From assembly GCA_041398785.1 (NCBI GenBank), contig JAWKUA010000016.1, positions 1 to 64,000 on the forward strand: a stretch of 64,000 bases of DNA. Direction: 5' to 3'. Source of the DNA: Planctomycetaceae bacterium (GTDB taxonomy: Bacteria; Planctomycetota; Planctomycetia; Planctomycetales; Planctomycetaceae). Below, in pieces: positions 43,813 to 52,352 of this stretch. Position 1 is the first letter of the stretch; each line of letters opens with the position of its first letter. The notes under the pieces were generated by a model. The model ran no database searches. It saw only the letters and a list, made by a program, of their open reading frames with translations, and was not told the origin of the DNA. A program made the position numbers and the translations under genes.

Positions 43813-44201
43813 CTTCTCATTGGATTTTCAGCAAGCACAGTGTCATCTCAGCACGACACACACTTCAAGACACGGGAACCCTGACACGTGGGAACACTGA
43901 CACGTGGGAACACATTCGCGGCGGTTGATCCATCGCCGTTGCGATTCATTCGGCGGGAATCGTAGTTCATCCTGTTGCGTCTTACGCCTGGTAATGAACG
44001 GGCGTGAGTGATTTTGCCGGGGACATTTCAAAATCGCGAACCAGGGCAGGACACCGCGGTCGCTTCAGGTTCCCTTATGAGGTTCCGGATCATACTCCAG
44101 TCACGGCGGCGACTTGTGAGAGCACAGAAAAGCGGCCATGATTTCGACCAGAGTGTTATCGCCTGCAATTCCGAACCGCTTCTTCCTGCCGGGATGAACT
44201 C
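43813..44201. other. Divergent intergenic region with a 16-bp tandem duplication
   Basis: 389 bases between the GT39-like gene (-) and the esterase fusion (+). A 16-base unit, CTGACACGTGGGAACA, is present twice in perfect tandem at 43881-43896 and 43897-43912, with a degenerate third copy just before. It contains the palindrome CACGTG. No gene or clear promoter is seen. Confidence 0.5.
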
Positions 44202-46793
44202 ATGATGATTGCCTTCCGTGTCTGTGTCAGTGCCCTGGTATTTCTTGCTTCTGTCAGCGCTCAGGAGAATCCCGACAGAACGGTGCAACCTGATGTTCCG
44301 CAGGGAACACTGACGTCGGGCGTCTTCGAAACCAGCGAAGTGTTTCCTGGGACTCGGCGGGACTACAGCGTCTACGTGCCCGCTCAATACAACGCCGATG
44401 AGCCGGCTCGCCTGATGGTGTTCATGGACGGCAGCGGCTATGCAAATCCGAACGGAGCGTTTCGAGCTCCCGTCGTGCTGGACAACCTGATTCATCAGAA
44501 GGCGATGCCGGTAACAATCGCCGTGTTCGTCAACCCCGGCACGATTGTCGCCACAATGGACGGCGCTTCCGACCGCAGCAATCGGTCGTTTGAGTACGAC
44601 TCGCTGGGGGACAGGTACTCGAAGTTTCTGATTGACGAATTCCTTCCCGTCGCGCTGAAGGACCTGAACGTGTCCGGCGACCCGGCCGATCGAGCTGTCG
44701 TGGGCATTTCGTCCAGCGGAATTTGTGCGTTCACCGTCGCCTGGGAACGGCCGGATCAGTTTGGCAGAGTGATGAGCCACATCGGAAGCTTCACCAATAT
44801 TCGCGGCGGCTGGGCGTATCCGGGTCTGGTCCGCAAGACGAAGGACAACCCGAAAGCGATTCGGGTGTATCTGCAGGAAGGGAAGGACGACCTGAGCAAC
44901 CTGCACGGCAACTGGCCGCTCGGCAACAAGGACCTGGCTCAGGCGCTGCAGTTCGCGGGCTACACGTACAAGCTGGTGATGACCGATGGCGGTCACAGCG
45001 GCAAGTGGGCGGGTGAAAAACTTCCGAACGCTTTGCGGTGGCTGTGGGACGACAACGCACCGTCTGACAACATGCCGATCGTGGAGACGAAACCGGAATG
45101 GCAGCCTCATGCGGACGCTGTTCCGCAGGACAGTGTCCCCAAAGGCACGGTCGAAAAGCAGGAACCGTTCGAATCGCAGATCTTCGAAAACACGACTCGC
45201 GACTGGGCCATTTACGTTCCTGCTCAATACAAGCCGGACGAACCGGCCGCGCTGATGGTGTTTCAGGACGGCACCGGGATGATGAACGAAAACGGGCGCT
45301 GGCGGGTTCCGATCGTGTTCGACAACCTGATCGCTCGCGGAGACATGCCGACCACGATTGCCGTTTTCCTGAATCCCGGCCACGACAAATCCCGGCCGCG
45401 TCGGAACGGAAGACATTCGAATCGCGGCTTCGAATACGACAGCCTGGGCGACCGCTACGTGCGATTCCTGCTGGACGAAGTGATTCCGGAAGTTCGAACG
45501 AAGTACAACATCTCGAATGATCCGGAGATGCATGCGATCGGCGGTTCCAGCAGCGGCGCTATCTGCGCGTTCACCGCGGCGTGGGAACGCACAGATTTTT
45601 TCCGAAAGGTCTACAGCAGCGTCGGCAGCTTCACGAATCTTCGAGGCGGCAATGTCTATCCCGCGCTGGTTCGCAAGACGGAACCGAAACCGATTCGCGT
45701 CTACATGGCGGACACCAGCGGTGACGTCGACAACGCGTTCGGCAGTTGGTGGTGGGCCAATCAGAGGATGGCGTCGGCTCTGCAGTACATGGGCTACGAC
45801 GTCCGCTTCGATCAGGCCGAAGGGTATGCTCACAACGCCGATTTCGGCGGATCAAAGTTCCCCGATGCCATGAAGTGGCTGTGGCGAAAGGAAACTCACA
45901 CTCCTGTCATTGATACGACCGGCGATCTCGGCGGAGACCTCACGCTGCTGAACCTGCTGATTCCCGGTGAAGGCTGGCAAGTCGCTGCTGATAACGTGGG
46001 TTTCGCGGACGCCTTGTGTGCCGACAGGGACGGCAACCTTTACTTCTGCGACATGAAAGCCCCGGCCGTTGTACGCATCAATGCGGCAGATGGTTCTCGC
46101 ACGGAAGTCTGCCGGGAAAGCGTCAGCGGCCTGGAATTCAATCCCGATGGCTCACTGCTGTATGCGTGTCAGGGATCAAAGAAACGAGTCATCAGCATCG
46201 ACCCGTCAAACGGCGAAGTGAAGACCGTCGCGGAAGACGTCCAGCCCAACGACCTGGCGGTCACGAAAGACGGTTTCATCCTGTTCACTCAGACAGGAAC
46301 GTCTCAGGTGGTGCGCATCAATCCCGAGAACGGCGAAGTCACACCGGTCGACACCGGCATCACGAGACCCAACGGTATTGCCTTGTCGAACGACGGAGGA
46401 ACACTGGCTGTCTCTGACTACGGCGGCACTTACACGTGGACCTTCCGAGTCAACCCCGGCGGAGTGCTGGACGCCAAAATGCCAACAATGCCCATGAGGC
46501 TGCCGATCGATCAGGACGGCGACTTTCAATTCAACGAGCCTCCGCCGTATGTTCCGGTGGCCAGAGGCGACGGCATGGCGGTCGACAAAGCCGGCCGCTA
46601 CTACGTCACCAGTGACGTCGGCATCCAAATCTTCGACCCCACCGGCCGGCCCTGCGGAGTCCTGCCCAAAGTCGACAAGGACCAGCCGCTGGTCACCTGC
46701 ATGCTGGCCGGCACAGATCATTCGACGCTGTACGTCGCTCACGGAACGACGATCTACAGCCGGAACCTGACGGTGGAAAGTCCCGGCAGGTAA
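44202..46793 (+). CDS. Secreted fusion of two tandem esterase domains and an SMP-30/gluconolactonase-like propeller
   Basis: An 863-residue protein with a signal peptide (cleavage likely after ASVSAQ). Residues about 30-285 and 310-570 are two copies of an esterase-D/CE1-like alpha/beta hydrolase domain. Both have the oxyanion start (YVPAQY), nucleophile serines in GISSSGICAF and GGSSSGAICAF, and late histidines (DGGHSGKW, AHNADFGG). Residues about 590-863 form a six-bladed SMP-30/gluconolactonase/LRE-type propeller (DRDGNLYFCD, DYGGTYTWTF, DGMAVDKAGRYYVTSD). It probably removes acyl groups from polysaccharides outside the cytoplasm; the propeller may be a lactonase or a binding module. Two adjacent ATGs (44202, 44205) are possible starts. 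Confidence 0.85.
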   Translation: MMIAFRVCVSALVFLASVSAQENPDRTVQPDVPQGTLTSGVFETSEVFPGTRRDYSVYVPAQYNADEPARLMVFMDGSGYANPNGAFRAPVVLDNLIHQKAMPVTIAVFVNPGTIVATMDGASDRSNRSFEYDSLGDRYSKFLIDEFLPVALKDLNVSGDPADRAVVGISSSGICAFTVAWERPDQFGRVMSHIGSFTNIRGGWAYPGLVRKTKDNPKAIRVYLQEGKDDLSNLHGNWPLGNKDLAQALQFAGYTYKLVMTDGGHSGKWAGEKLPNALRWLWDDNAPSDNMPIVETKPEWQPHADAVPQDSVPKGTVEKQEPFESQIFENTTRDWAIYVPAQYKPDEPAALMVFQDGTGMMNENGRWRVPIVFDNLIARGDMPTTIAVFLNPGHDKSRPRRNGRHSNRGFEYDSLGDRYVRFLLDEVIPEVRTKYNISNDPEMHAIGGSSSGAICAFTAAWERTDFFRKVYSSVGSFTNLRGGNVYPALVRKTEPKPIRVYMADTSGDVDNAFGSWWWANQRMASALQYMGYDVRFDQAEGYAHNADFGGSKFPDAMKWLWRKETHTPVIDTTGDLGGDLTLLNLLIPGEGWQVAADNVGFADALCADRDGNLYFCDMKAPAVVRINAADGSRTEVCRESVSGLEFNPDGSLLYACQGSKKRVISIDPSNGEVKTVAEDVQPNDLAVTKDGFILFTQTGTSQVVRINPENGEVTPVDTGITRPNGIALSNDGGTLAVSDYGGTYTWTFRVNPGGVLDAKMPTMPMRLPIDQDGDFQFNEPPPYVPVARGDGMAVDKAGRYYVTSDVGIQIFDPTGRPCGVLPKVDKDQPLVTCMLAGTDHSTLYVAHGTTIYSRNLTVESPGR

Positions 46794-46942
46794 ATCGCGG
46801 CATCAACGATGCCCGGCGCGACAGACCAGACCGCCGGACGGGAATTCGTGCTGACGTTCGCGCCGAATAAGAAGGCGGCGAGTGACGGGAACACGGCGGA
46901 TTCCACAGCTTGACACGTCCATGATCGCCGAACAAATGCAAA

Positions 46943-46984
46943 ACGGCCTTCGAGCGTTTCCGCCTGAAGGCCGTCTGCGTTTCT
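46943..46984. terminator. Hairpin terminator between convergent genes
   Basis: A 9-bp inverted repeat (46943-46951 ACGGCCTTC, 46976-46984 GAAGGCCGT) encloses a 14-base loop. On the - strand it is followed by TTTGCATTTGTT, which suits termination of the cysteine-rich gene; on the + strand the tail CTGCGTTTCT is weaker. Confidence 0.6.
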
Positions 46985-47042
46985 GAGTCACAACGGGTTG
47001 GGGATGAACTGGTGTCAGATCGATCCCGCAATCAAGTCGAGC

Positions 47043-48335
47043 TTATCGAGCCAGGCCGAACAGTCCTGCCAGAGTGCTGCGGACCCTGCCTTTGGAGGCG
47101 TTGGTCTTGTGCAGACGTGACGGGAAGTAAGCCTGTGGTTCTTCCGGTGGTGCCGGAGCGGGAACTGCTTCTCCAGCCGGAGTCGGCTGTGCAGGAGCAG
47201 CGTGCTGAACCGGAGCGGCCATTGCCGGAGCGGCGGGAGCACAGCTGTTGCACGGAGCACTGCAGGCCGGATCACATGCCGTCTGGCAGCAGCCGTTTCC
47301 GCATCCGTCTCCGCAACCACAGCAGCCATCTACGATTTCGTAGCCGCATCGTTCCAGTGCTTCTTCTGCCTGACGACGGACTCGGCGATCGCAGTCACCA
47401 AGAGCACAGGTCAGGGCAGAAATCACACAGGGACCGCAGCAGCAGCGATTACGACGCACCTGGTCGCCGATTTCGTCAGCAGCCTTCCGGCGAACGCGTT
47501 CGTCTGAGTCATTCAAACCGTAGACGAGAGCGTTCATGACTTCCGGGTGGCAGCAGCAATCGTAACGATCACCCAGCTTGTGGATGGCTCGGTAACGATC
47601 CTTGGCGTAGCAGGCAGTCATCGACTGATAGATCAGCTTGGCAATTTCGCAGCAGTTGTCGTTGCAGCATTCGCCGCATCCGTCGCCGCAGCCACTGCCA
47701 CAGCCGTTTCCACAGCCAGCGGGAGCACAGCAGCTCGGATCACAGCCGTTGCCGCAGCCGTTGCCACAAGCATTTCCGCAGCCTGCCGGAGCACAGCAAC
47801 CTGGGTCACAGGCGTTGCCGCAACCGTTGCCACAGCCATTTCCACAGCCAGCCGGAGCACAGCAGCCTGGGTCGCAGGCGTTGCCGCAGCCGTTTCCACA
47901 ACCATTGCCGCAGCCAACCGGAGCACAGCAGCCTGGGTCACAGGCGTTGCCACAGCCGGTTCCACAACCGTTGCCGCAGCCAGCCGGAGCACAGCAGCCT
48001 GGATCGCAGGCGTTGCCGCAGCCGTTTCCACATCCATTACCGCATGCGTTTCCGCATTCGCTGCCACAGCCGTTGCCGCAGCCGGCGGGAGCACAGCAGC
48101 TTGCCGGAGCACAGCAGCTATCGCAGCACGGTGGCTTGATGTTGGAGCACTTGCGCTGGTACGTGTAGACATTCTTGCAACACGGACGAGCAATCGTTGG
48201 TTTGCAGCAGGCTGGCTGACAATCTTCAGCACAGCCGCAGCTCTTGCAGCCGCCATGGCCGAACATGCCGGCGTCGACGGACGCCGTCAATCCGCACAGT
48301 GCGACCGCTGCACTGAACATTCTGATCCATTTCAT
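47043..48335 (-). CDS. Secreted cysteine-rich repeat protein with HEAT-like repeats
   Basis: A 430-residue exported protein with a signal peptide (residues 1 to about 22). The mature part has about 77 cysteines by my count. Residues about 80-225 are six tandem units of the type CCAPAGCGNGCGNGCGNAC-DPG, four of them exactly 22 residues. Residues about 230-340 contain two or three HEAT-like helical repeats (AIHKLGDRYDC, VRRKAADEIGDQV, VRRQAEEALERCG) with further Cys clusters. A Pro/Ala-rich tail follows. The density of cysteines suggests disulfide cross-linking in the cell envelope, or metal binding. I do not know the exact family. The ATG at 48335 starts the signal peptide; GGAG is 12 bases upstream, a long spacing. 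Confidence 0.85.
   Translation of the reverse strand: MKWIRMFSAAVALCGLTASVDAGMFGHGGCKSCGCAEDCQPACCKPTIARPCCKNVYTYQRKCSNIKPPCCDSCCAPASCCAPAGCGNGCGSECGNACGNGCGNGCGNACDPGCCAPAGCGNGCGTGCGNACDPGCCAPVGCGNGCGNGCGNACDPGCCAPAGCGNGCGNGCGNACDPGCCAPAGCGNACGNGCGNGCDPSCCAPAGCGNGCGSGCGDGCGECCNDNCCEIAKLIYQSMTACYAKDRYRAIHKLGDRYDCCCHPEVMNALVYGLNDSDERVRRKAADEIGDQVRRNRCCCGPCVISALTCALGDCDRRVRRQAEEALERCGYEIVDGCCGCGDGCGNGCCQTACDPACSAPCNSCAPAAPAMAAPVQHAAPAQPTPAGEAVPAPAPPEEPQAYFPSRLHKTNASKGRVRSTLAGLFGLAR
47670..48098 (-). repeat. 66-bp tandem coding repeats
   Basis: Within the cysteine-rich gene, the GGAGCACAGCA segment recurs at 47722, 47788, 47854, 47920 and 47986, a strict 66-base period, and then at 48088 after a 36-base insertion. 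Each unit encodes 22 residues. Differences between copies are mostly synonymous or conservative, which points to recent duplication with selection on the protein. Confidence 0.85.
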
Positions 48336-48944
48336 TGTGAGGTGTCTCCTTTCCTGGGAATCATTCCCTGACCTTTTGCCTGCCACCTTGCCGGGTTCAC
48401 AATGTCGCTGCCTTCGTGTGGAAGGCCTCCCTCGACCTGCTGCGGGACTTGACTGACCGAACGGGGTCGTTGTCACTCAGAAAATTGCGAACCGGCAACC
48501 AGGCACAAACAGTCGACTGCGTTTGTCGTTGACCTGTAGAGTCCGTCCACTGCCGTCACATAGCAGCTTCGCGGTTGCAAGTTCGAGGGCTGTTCGAACT
48601 ATCGTCGCCCAAAATCAAGCGCTTGAATTTGTCAAGCGGTTTGTCCGGCAATTGCAATCGCACTTTTCCGCCCGGCGCGTTCCGATTGCGAAGGATGCAC
48701 GAACTGACGTCGACCCGACTGCCATCGGAAGCCCCTGAAACCGCCATTTTTCGACGTGTCAGGCAACCTGCGCGTGACTTTCCGGCCGTCACGGGTTCTC
48801 CCTGCTGTGTCGAACAGACCCGGTATCGATTTCTCACGGCAAAACACCTGTCGCGAAGGTGTCGAGCGTATCGATTGGCCGCTTATTCATGTCGTGACAC
48901 GTATGTGACCGGCACGACGCACGGCAGTGGTTTTGGCAGGTCCG
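48336..48944. other. Intergenic region upstream of the cysteine-rich gene
   Basis: 609 bases between the cysteine-rich gene start and the GT2 gene stop, both on the - strand. It probably holds the promoter of the cysteine-rich gene and the end of the GT2 operon. Several open frames are visible but none has a recognisable protein or a good ribosome binding site. No strong hairpin or repeat seen. Confidence 0.4.
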
Positions 48945-49913
48945 TCAGCGTTCCGCCACGACGGGAATCGCACCGCAATTGCGCGCTAGAGAGTTCCGGT
49001 CATTCCGATTATTCGGGCTCTGCGATCCTTCGCCGGTGGCAGAAACCACACCGGATTCATTCACCCGGCCGGAGTCATGCACAAGTTTCAACACACCTTC
49101 TTCCAGCCGACGAATTCGCTGTTCCAGAGCCTGGATATTCCGATGTTCCGCGCGTCGTTCAGCGTGGCCGCGGGACAGGCGTTCCACCATCAGGTCATCA
49201 TTGATCAGCATCCGCTGAAAGAACAGAGTCAGCACCGTACACAGGTAGCGGCGTCCCATTTCCCGCAGCCGCAGGTTGGAGGCTCCCCACGTCCGGCCGT
49301 ACCACCGAATCGGTATTTCCGCGATGTTGTAGCGTCGGATCAGGGCGCTCAGAGACAGTTCCAGTGTGATGTTGAAATGACTGGACCAGAACGGGCCGCA
49401 TTCCCGGATGACGGACGTTCGATACGCCTTGAAGGCATTCGTCAGATCGTTGAACTTCGTCCGAAACAGAATTCTGACGGCGTGGTTGACGATGCGGTTG
49501 ACGAAAAGTTTAACGCGCGGATAGTTCTCCACCACGCTGCCTCGAATGAAGCGTGATCCGAAGACGCAGTCATAACCTTCCTGAATCTTGCGATAGTAGG
49601 CAACGACATCGCGCGGGTCGTCGGACAGGTCAGCCATGCAGATCACGACGACTTCGCCGGTCACGGCTTCCAGTCCGGTCCGCACGGCTCGACCGAAGCC
49701 TCCCGGCTGATCGCGGTTGATCACGCGAACATTTTCGTCACCTTCCATTCGCGAGCGAACAACCGCTTCCGTGCCGTCCGTGCTGTTGTCATTGACGACG
49801 ACAAACTCGCTGCAGATCCCGTTCTGTTCACAGACGACCGCACGCAGTTCGTCCAGACAGCGGCCGATGTTCTGTTCTTCGTTGTAGGCGGGAATGACGA
49901 CTGAGAGCTTCAT
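48945..49913 (-). CDS. Glycosyltransferase family 2
   Basis: A 322-residue GT-A glycosyltransferase: VVIPAYNEEQNIGRCL, VVNDNSTDGTEA, CMADLSDDP as the metal motif, and FGSRFIRGS as the product-side loop. It is dolichol-phosphate-mannose-synthase-like but lacks C-terminal membrane helices; instead there is a polar, partly coiled tail (about 250-322) that may be disordered. The segment IPIRWYGRTWGASNLRL is typical of polyprenyl-phosphate sugar transferases. It is the last gene of a - strand group that includes two nucleotide-sugar epimerases and a GT39-like protein, starting 61 bases after the preceding stop. Confidence 0.88.
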   Translation of the reverse strand: MKLSVVIPAYNEEQNIGRCLDELRAVVCEQNGICSEFVVVNDNSTDGTEAVVRSRMEGDENVRVINRDQPGGFGRAVRTGLEAVTGEVVVICMADLSDDPRDVVAYYRKIQEGYDCVFGSRFIRGSVVENYPRVKLFVNRIVNHAVRILFRTKFNDLTNAFKAYRTSVIRECGPFWSSHFNITLELSLSALIRRYNIAEIPIRWYGRTWGASNLRLREMGRRYLCTVLTLFFQRMLINDDLMVERLSRGHAERRAEHRNIQALEQRIRRLEEGVLKLVHDSGRVNESGVVSATGEGSQSPNNRNDRNSLARNCGAIPVVAER

Positions 49914-49974
49914 CGCAGACGACTTTCAACGGAAATTTCCGGGGCGCACAACACGGCAACTCCCCGACCGGAAC

Positions 49975-51045
49975 TCACAGGACCAGCGACCGAAGTTGAG
50001 TCTCGTTGTCACGGATCCAGAGATGGATGTCGGAAACGATCTGTTCGGGCGCCAGTTCCGGCTGCCAGTCGAACGCTTCCTGAACACGCCGCGAATCGGT
50101 CAGAAAGATCCGCAGGTCGACACTGCTGGTTTCCGGCTGAGCAGCGACGTCGACACGTCGCTCCGTAACGTTTCGGCACAGATCCGTGAGTTCCCGCAGC
50201 GAGACGGAAACACGTTCACCGCCGCCGACATTGAAGACCGTTCCGTCCCAGCACCGCAGGTCGCTGCACTGAGCGATCAGCAGTCGGTACAGATCGTCGA
50301 CGTGCAGCAGATCGCGGACCTGCAGGCCAGTCCCTTCGTAGCCGATGTACTTCAGCGGCTGACCGAAATGGTGTCGCAGCACCCACAGTGCGACGACGCC
50401 CTGGTCGACCTTTCCCATCTGCCACGGCCCGGTCAGTACACCGCAGCGATTGATCAGCACGCGCATTCCGGCCGCGGCCGCGTATTCCTGGGCAATCAGT
50501 TCGCTGGCCAGTTTGCTGGCGCCGTAATATGACCGGGCTCCGGTCAGAGGAAATTCTTCGCTGATCCCGGCAGACGAAACACCTCGGCCCGTATCGCTGA
50601 CTGTCCAGCGAAAACGCGTCGTTGTTTGTTCGAACGGAATCGCGTTGATCGCGGACATCGGATACACGCGGCTGGTGCTGAGAAACAGGAAGGCCGCGTC
50701 GTTTCTGCGCGCGGCTTCCAGGCAGTTGATGGTTCCGTTCAGGTTGACATCGAAGACGCCGCGCGGTGACCCGGTCAGCCCCGCCTGCACGGAAGGTTCC
50801 GCCGCACAGTCGATCAGCAGGTCAAAGGAGCCGACGGCATCGATATCGTCGGCGGAGCGAGTGTCTCCGTGGAAGAATTCGACACCGGCGGATCGCAGTC
50901 GAGGCAGGTTGAACTCACTGCCGCGGCGTTTGAGATTGTCCAGCACGGCGACACGGACGTCGGGGAAATCACGCCGCAGATTCAGCGCCAGACTGCTGCC
51001 GACGAACCCGGCACCGCCGGTGACCAGTATGTTGCGAAACTGCAT
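49975..51045 (-). CDS. NAD-dependent epimerase/dehydratase (CDP-paratose 2-epimerase-like)
   Basis: A 356-residue extended SDR. The NAD motif is VTGGAGFVGSSLA (about residues 8-20), the catalytic triad includes STSRVYP and YYGASKLASE, and the segment NRCGVLTGPWQMGKVDQGV matches the RfbE-type branch that epimerises CDP-3,6-dideoxyhexoses. The exact substrate is unproven. A second epimerase of the same broad family is encoded 16 bases upstream, so the two may act in sequence on one nucleotide sugar or form a complex. Confidence 0.85.
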   Translation of the reverse strand: MQFRNILVTGGAGFVGSSLALNLRRDFPDVRVAVLDNLKRRGSEFNLPRLRSAGVEFFHGDTRSADDIDAVGSFDLLIDCAAEPSVQAGLTGSPRGVFDVNLNGTINCLEAARRNDAAFLFLSTSRVYPMSAINAIPFEQTTTRFRWTVSDTGRGVSSAGISEEFPLTGARSYYGASKLASELIAQEYAAAAGMRVLINRCGVLTGPWQMGKVDQGVVALWVLRHHFGQPLKYIGYEGTGLQVRDLLHVDDLYRLLIAQCSDLRCWDGTVFNVGGGERVSVSLRELTDLCRNVTERRVDVAAQPETSSVDLRIFLTDSRRVQEAFDWQPELAPEQIVSDIHLWIRDNETQLRSLVL

Positions 51046-51061
51046 GGCAGGTTTCTCCCCG

Positions 51062-52153
51062 TCAGATCGCGGCAGCCACCGCAGGTTCGCGACTGTGCCG
51101 TTCTGCTGCGTCGCAGATTTCCGTCAGGATGTCTTCGATACCGTACTGCTGCTTCCAGTTCGGATAATCCGCCTGGAACCGGCGTGTGTCGGAGATGTAC
51201 CAGATGTGATCTCCGATTCGCGGCGTTTCGGAATAGCTGACGTTCATCGATCGCCCGACCAGGCGTTCGCAGATCGCGATGGCTTCCGTCATCGAACAGT
51301 TGCTGAACCGGCCTCCGCCGGCGTTGTACACGGCGCCTGGCTTCGGGTTCCGGTGGTATTCCCAGAACATCCGCACCAGATCCAGCGAATGAATGTTGTC
51401 GCGGACCTGTTTGGCTCGGTAGCCGTAAACGGTGTACGGCTCGCCGGTGATGCAGCATTTGACAAGGTAGGACAGAAAGCCGTGCAGCCGGGTTCCGGAA
51501 TGTCCGGGTCCGGTCAGACAGCCGCCGCGAAAACAGACGGTGTTGATGCCGAAGTAGCGACCGTATTCCTGAACCAGCGCGTCGGCCGCCAGTTTCGAGA
51601 CACCGAACAGTGAATGCCGCGTCTGATCGACGGACATGCTCTCGTCAATCCCGTGCTGAGCAAACGGATGTGACGGGTGCAGTTCGAATCGAGTTTCCTG
51701 TTCGACCAGCGGCAGCCGATTCGGGTTGTCGCCGTAGACCTTGTTGGTCGACGTGAAGATAAACGAAGCTTTGGGACAGTACTTGCGAACCAGTTCCAGC
51801 AGCACCAGCGTGCCGTTGGCATTGACGGAGAAGTCTACAAACGGAGCCGTCGCGGCCCAGTCGTGCGATGGTTGCGCGGCAGTGTGAACGACGATGTCGA
51901 TGTCCGAACCGAGTTCCGCAAACAGTGGTTCGACGCGTGCATGATGCCGGATATCCAGCGATTCGTGGCAGTATCCCGGCACAGTTTCCTGCAGTTGCTC
52001 GCGGCTCCAGCGCGTGGAAGCGTCGTCGCCGAAGAATTCACGGCGCATGTCATTGTCGATGCCGACTACGCGGTATCCCTTCGAACTCAGAAAGCGAACC
52101 GACTCGGCTCCGATCAGTCCCGCCGATCCCGTCACTATTGCGATCTTTGACAT
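51062..52153 (-). CDS. NAD-dependent epimerase (CDP-paratose 2-epimerase-like) lacking the canonical tyrosine
   Basis: A 363-residue extended SDR. The NAD motif is VTGSAGLIGAE (about residues 7-17), STNKVYGDN carries the serine-loop residues, and FRGGCLTGPGHSGTRLHG matches the CDP-tyvelose/paratose 2-epimerase branch. The usual YxxxK reads LFGVSK, so Tyr is replaced by Phe183 before Lys187. I believe this Phe occurs in other members of this branch, but cannot verify it. The ATG at 52153 has AGGA 9 bases upstream and homology starts there. It is followed closely by the paralogous epimerase gene. Confidence 0.83.
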   Translation of the reverse strand: MSKIAIVTGSAGLIGAESVRFLSSKGYRVVGIDNDMRREFFGDDASTRWSREQLQETVPGYCHESLDIRHHARVEPLFAELGSDIDIVVHTAAQPSHDWAATAPFVDFSVNANGTLVLLELVRKYCPKASFIFTSTNKVYGDNPNRLPLVEQETRFELHPSHPFAQHGIDESMSVDQTRHSLFGVSKLAADALVQEYGRYFGINTVCFRGGCLTGPGHSGTRLHGFLSYLVKCCITGEPYTVYGYRAKQVRDNIHSLDLVRMFWEYHRNPKPGAVYNAGGGRFSNCSMTEAIAICERLVGRSMNVSYSETPRIGDHIWYISDTRRFQADYPNWKQQYGIEDILTEICDAAERHSREPAVAAAI

Positions 52154-52352
52154 GCATCCGCTTCCTGTCATTCGTCAGGCGTGCCACGTCGCAAACGCGG
52201 CCGGTCGGCAGGTCCGCGACATGTAGGAAGTTCCGCGCCAAGACATGCGCAGAGAACCGGGCAACGCTAGGTCGCGGATGTGGAAGCGGCAAACTGAAAC
52301 TCTGCCGGCGACGTGCCGAAATCGCAACAGTCTGCCATAACCGGCCTGATCG

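Noticed and set aside
47722..48098. Regularly spaced repeats resembling a CRISPR array
   Set aside because: The 66-base period is in frame with a coding sequence, and the sequences between conserved parts are themselves repeated, so there are no unique spacers and no cas genes nearby.
48523..49204. Open frames in the gap upstream of the cysteine-rich gene
   Set aside because: Arg/Ser-rich translations with no ribosome binding site or recognisable domain; they run into the GT2 gene antisense.
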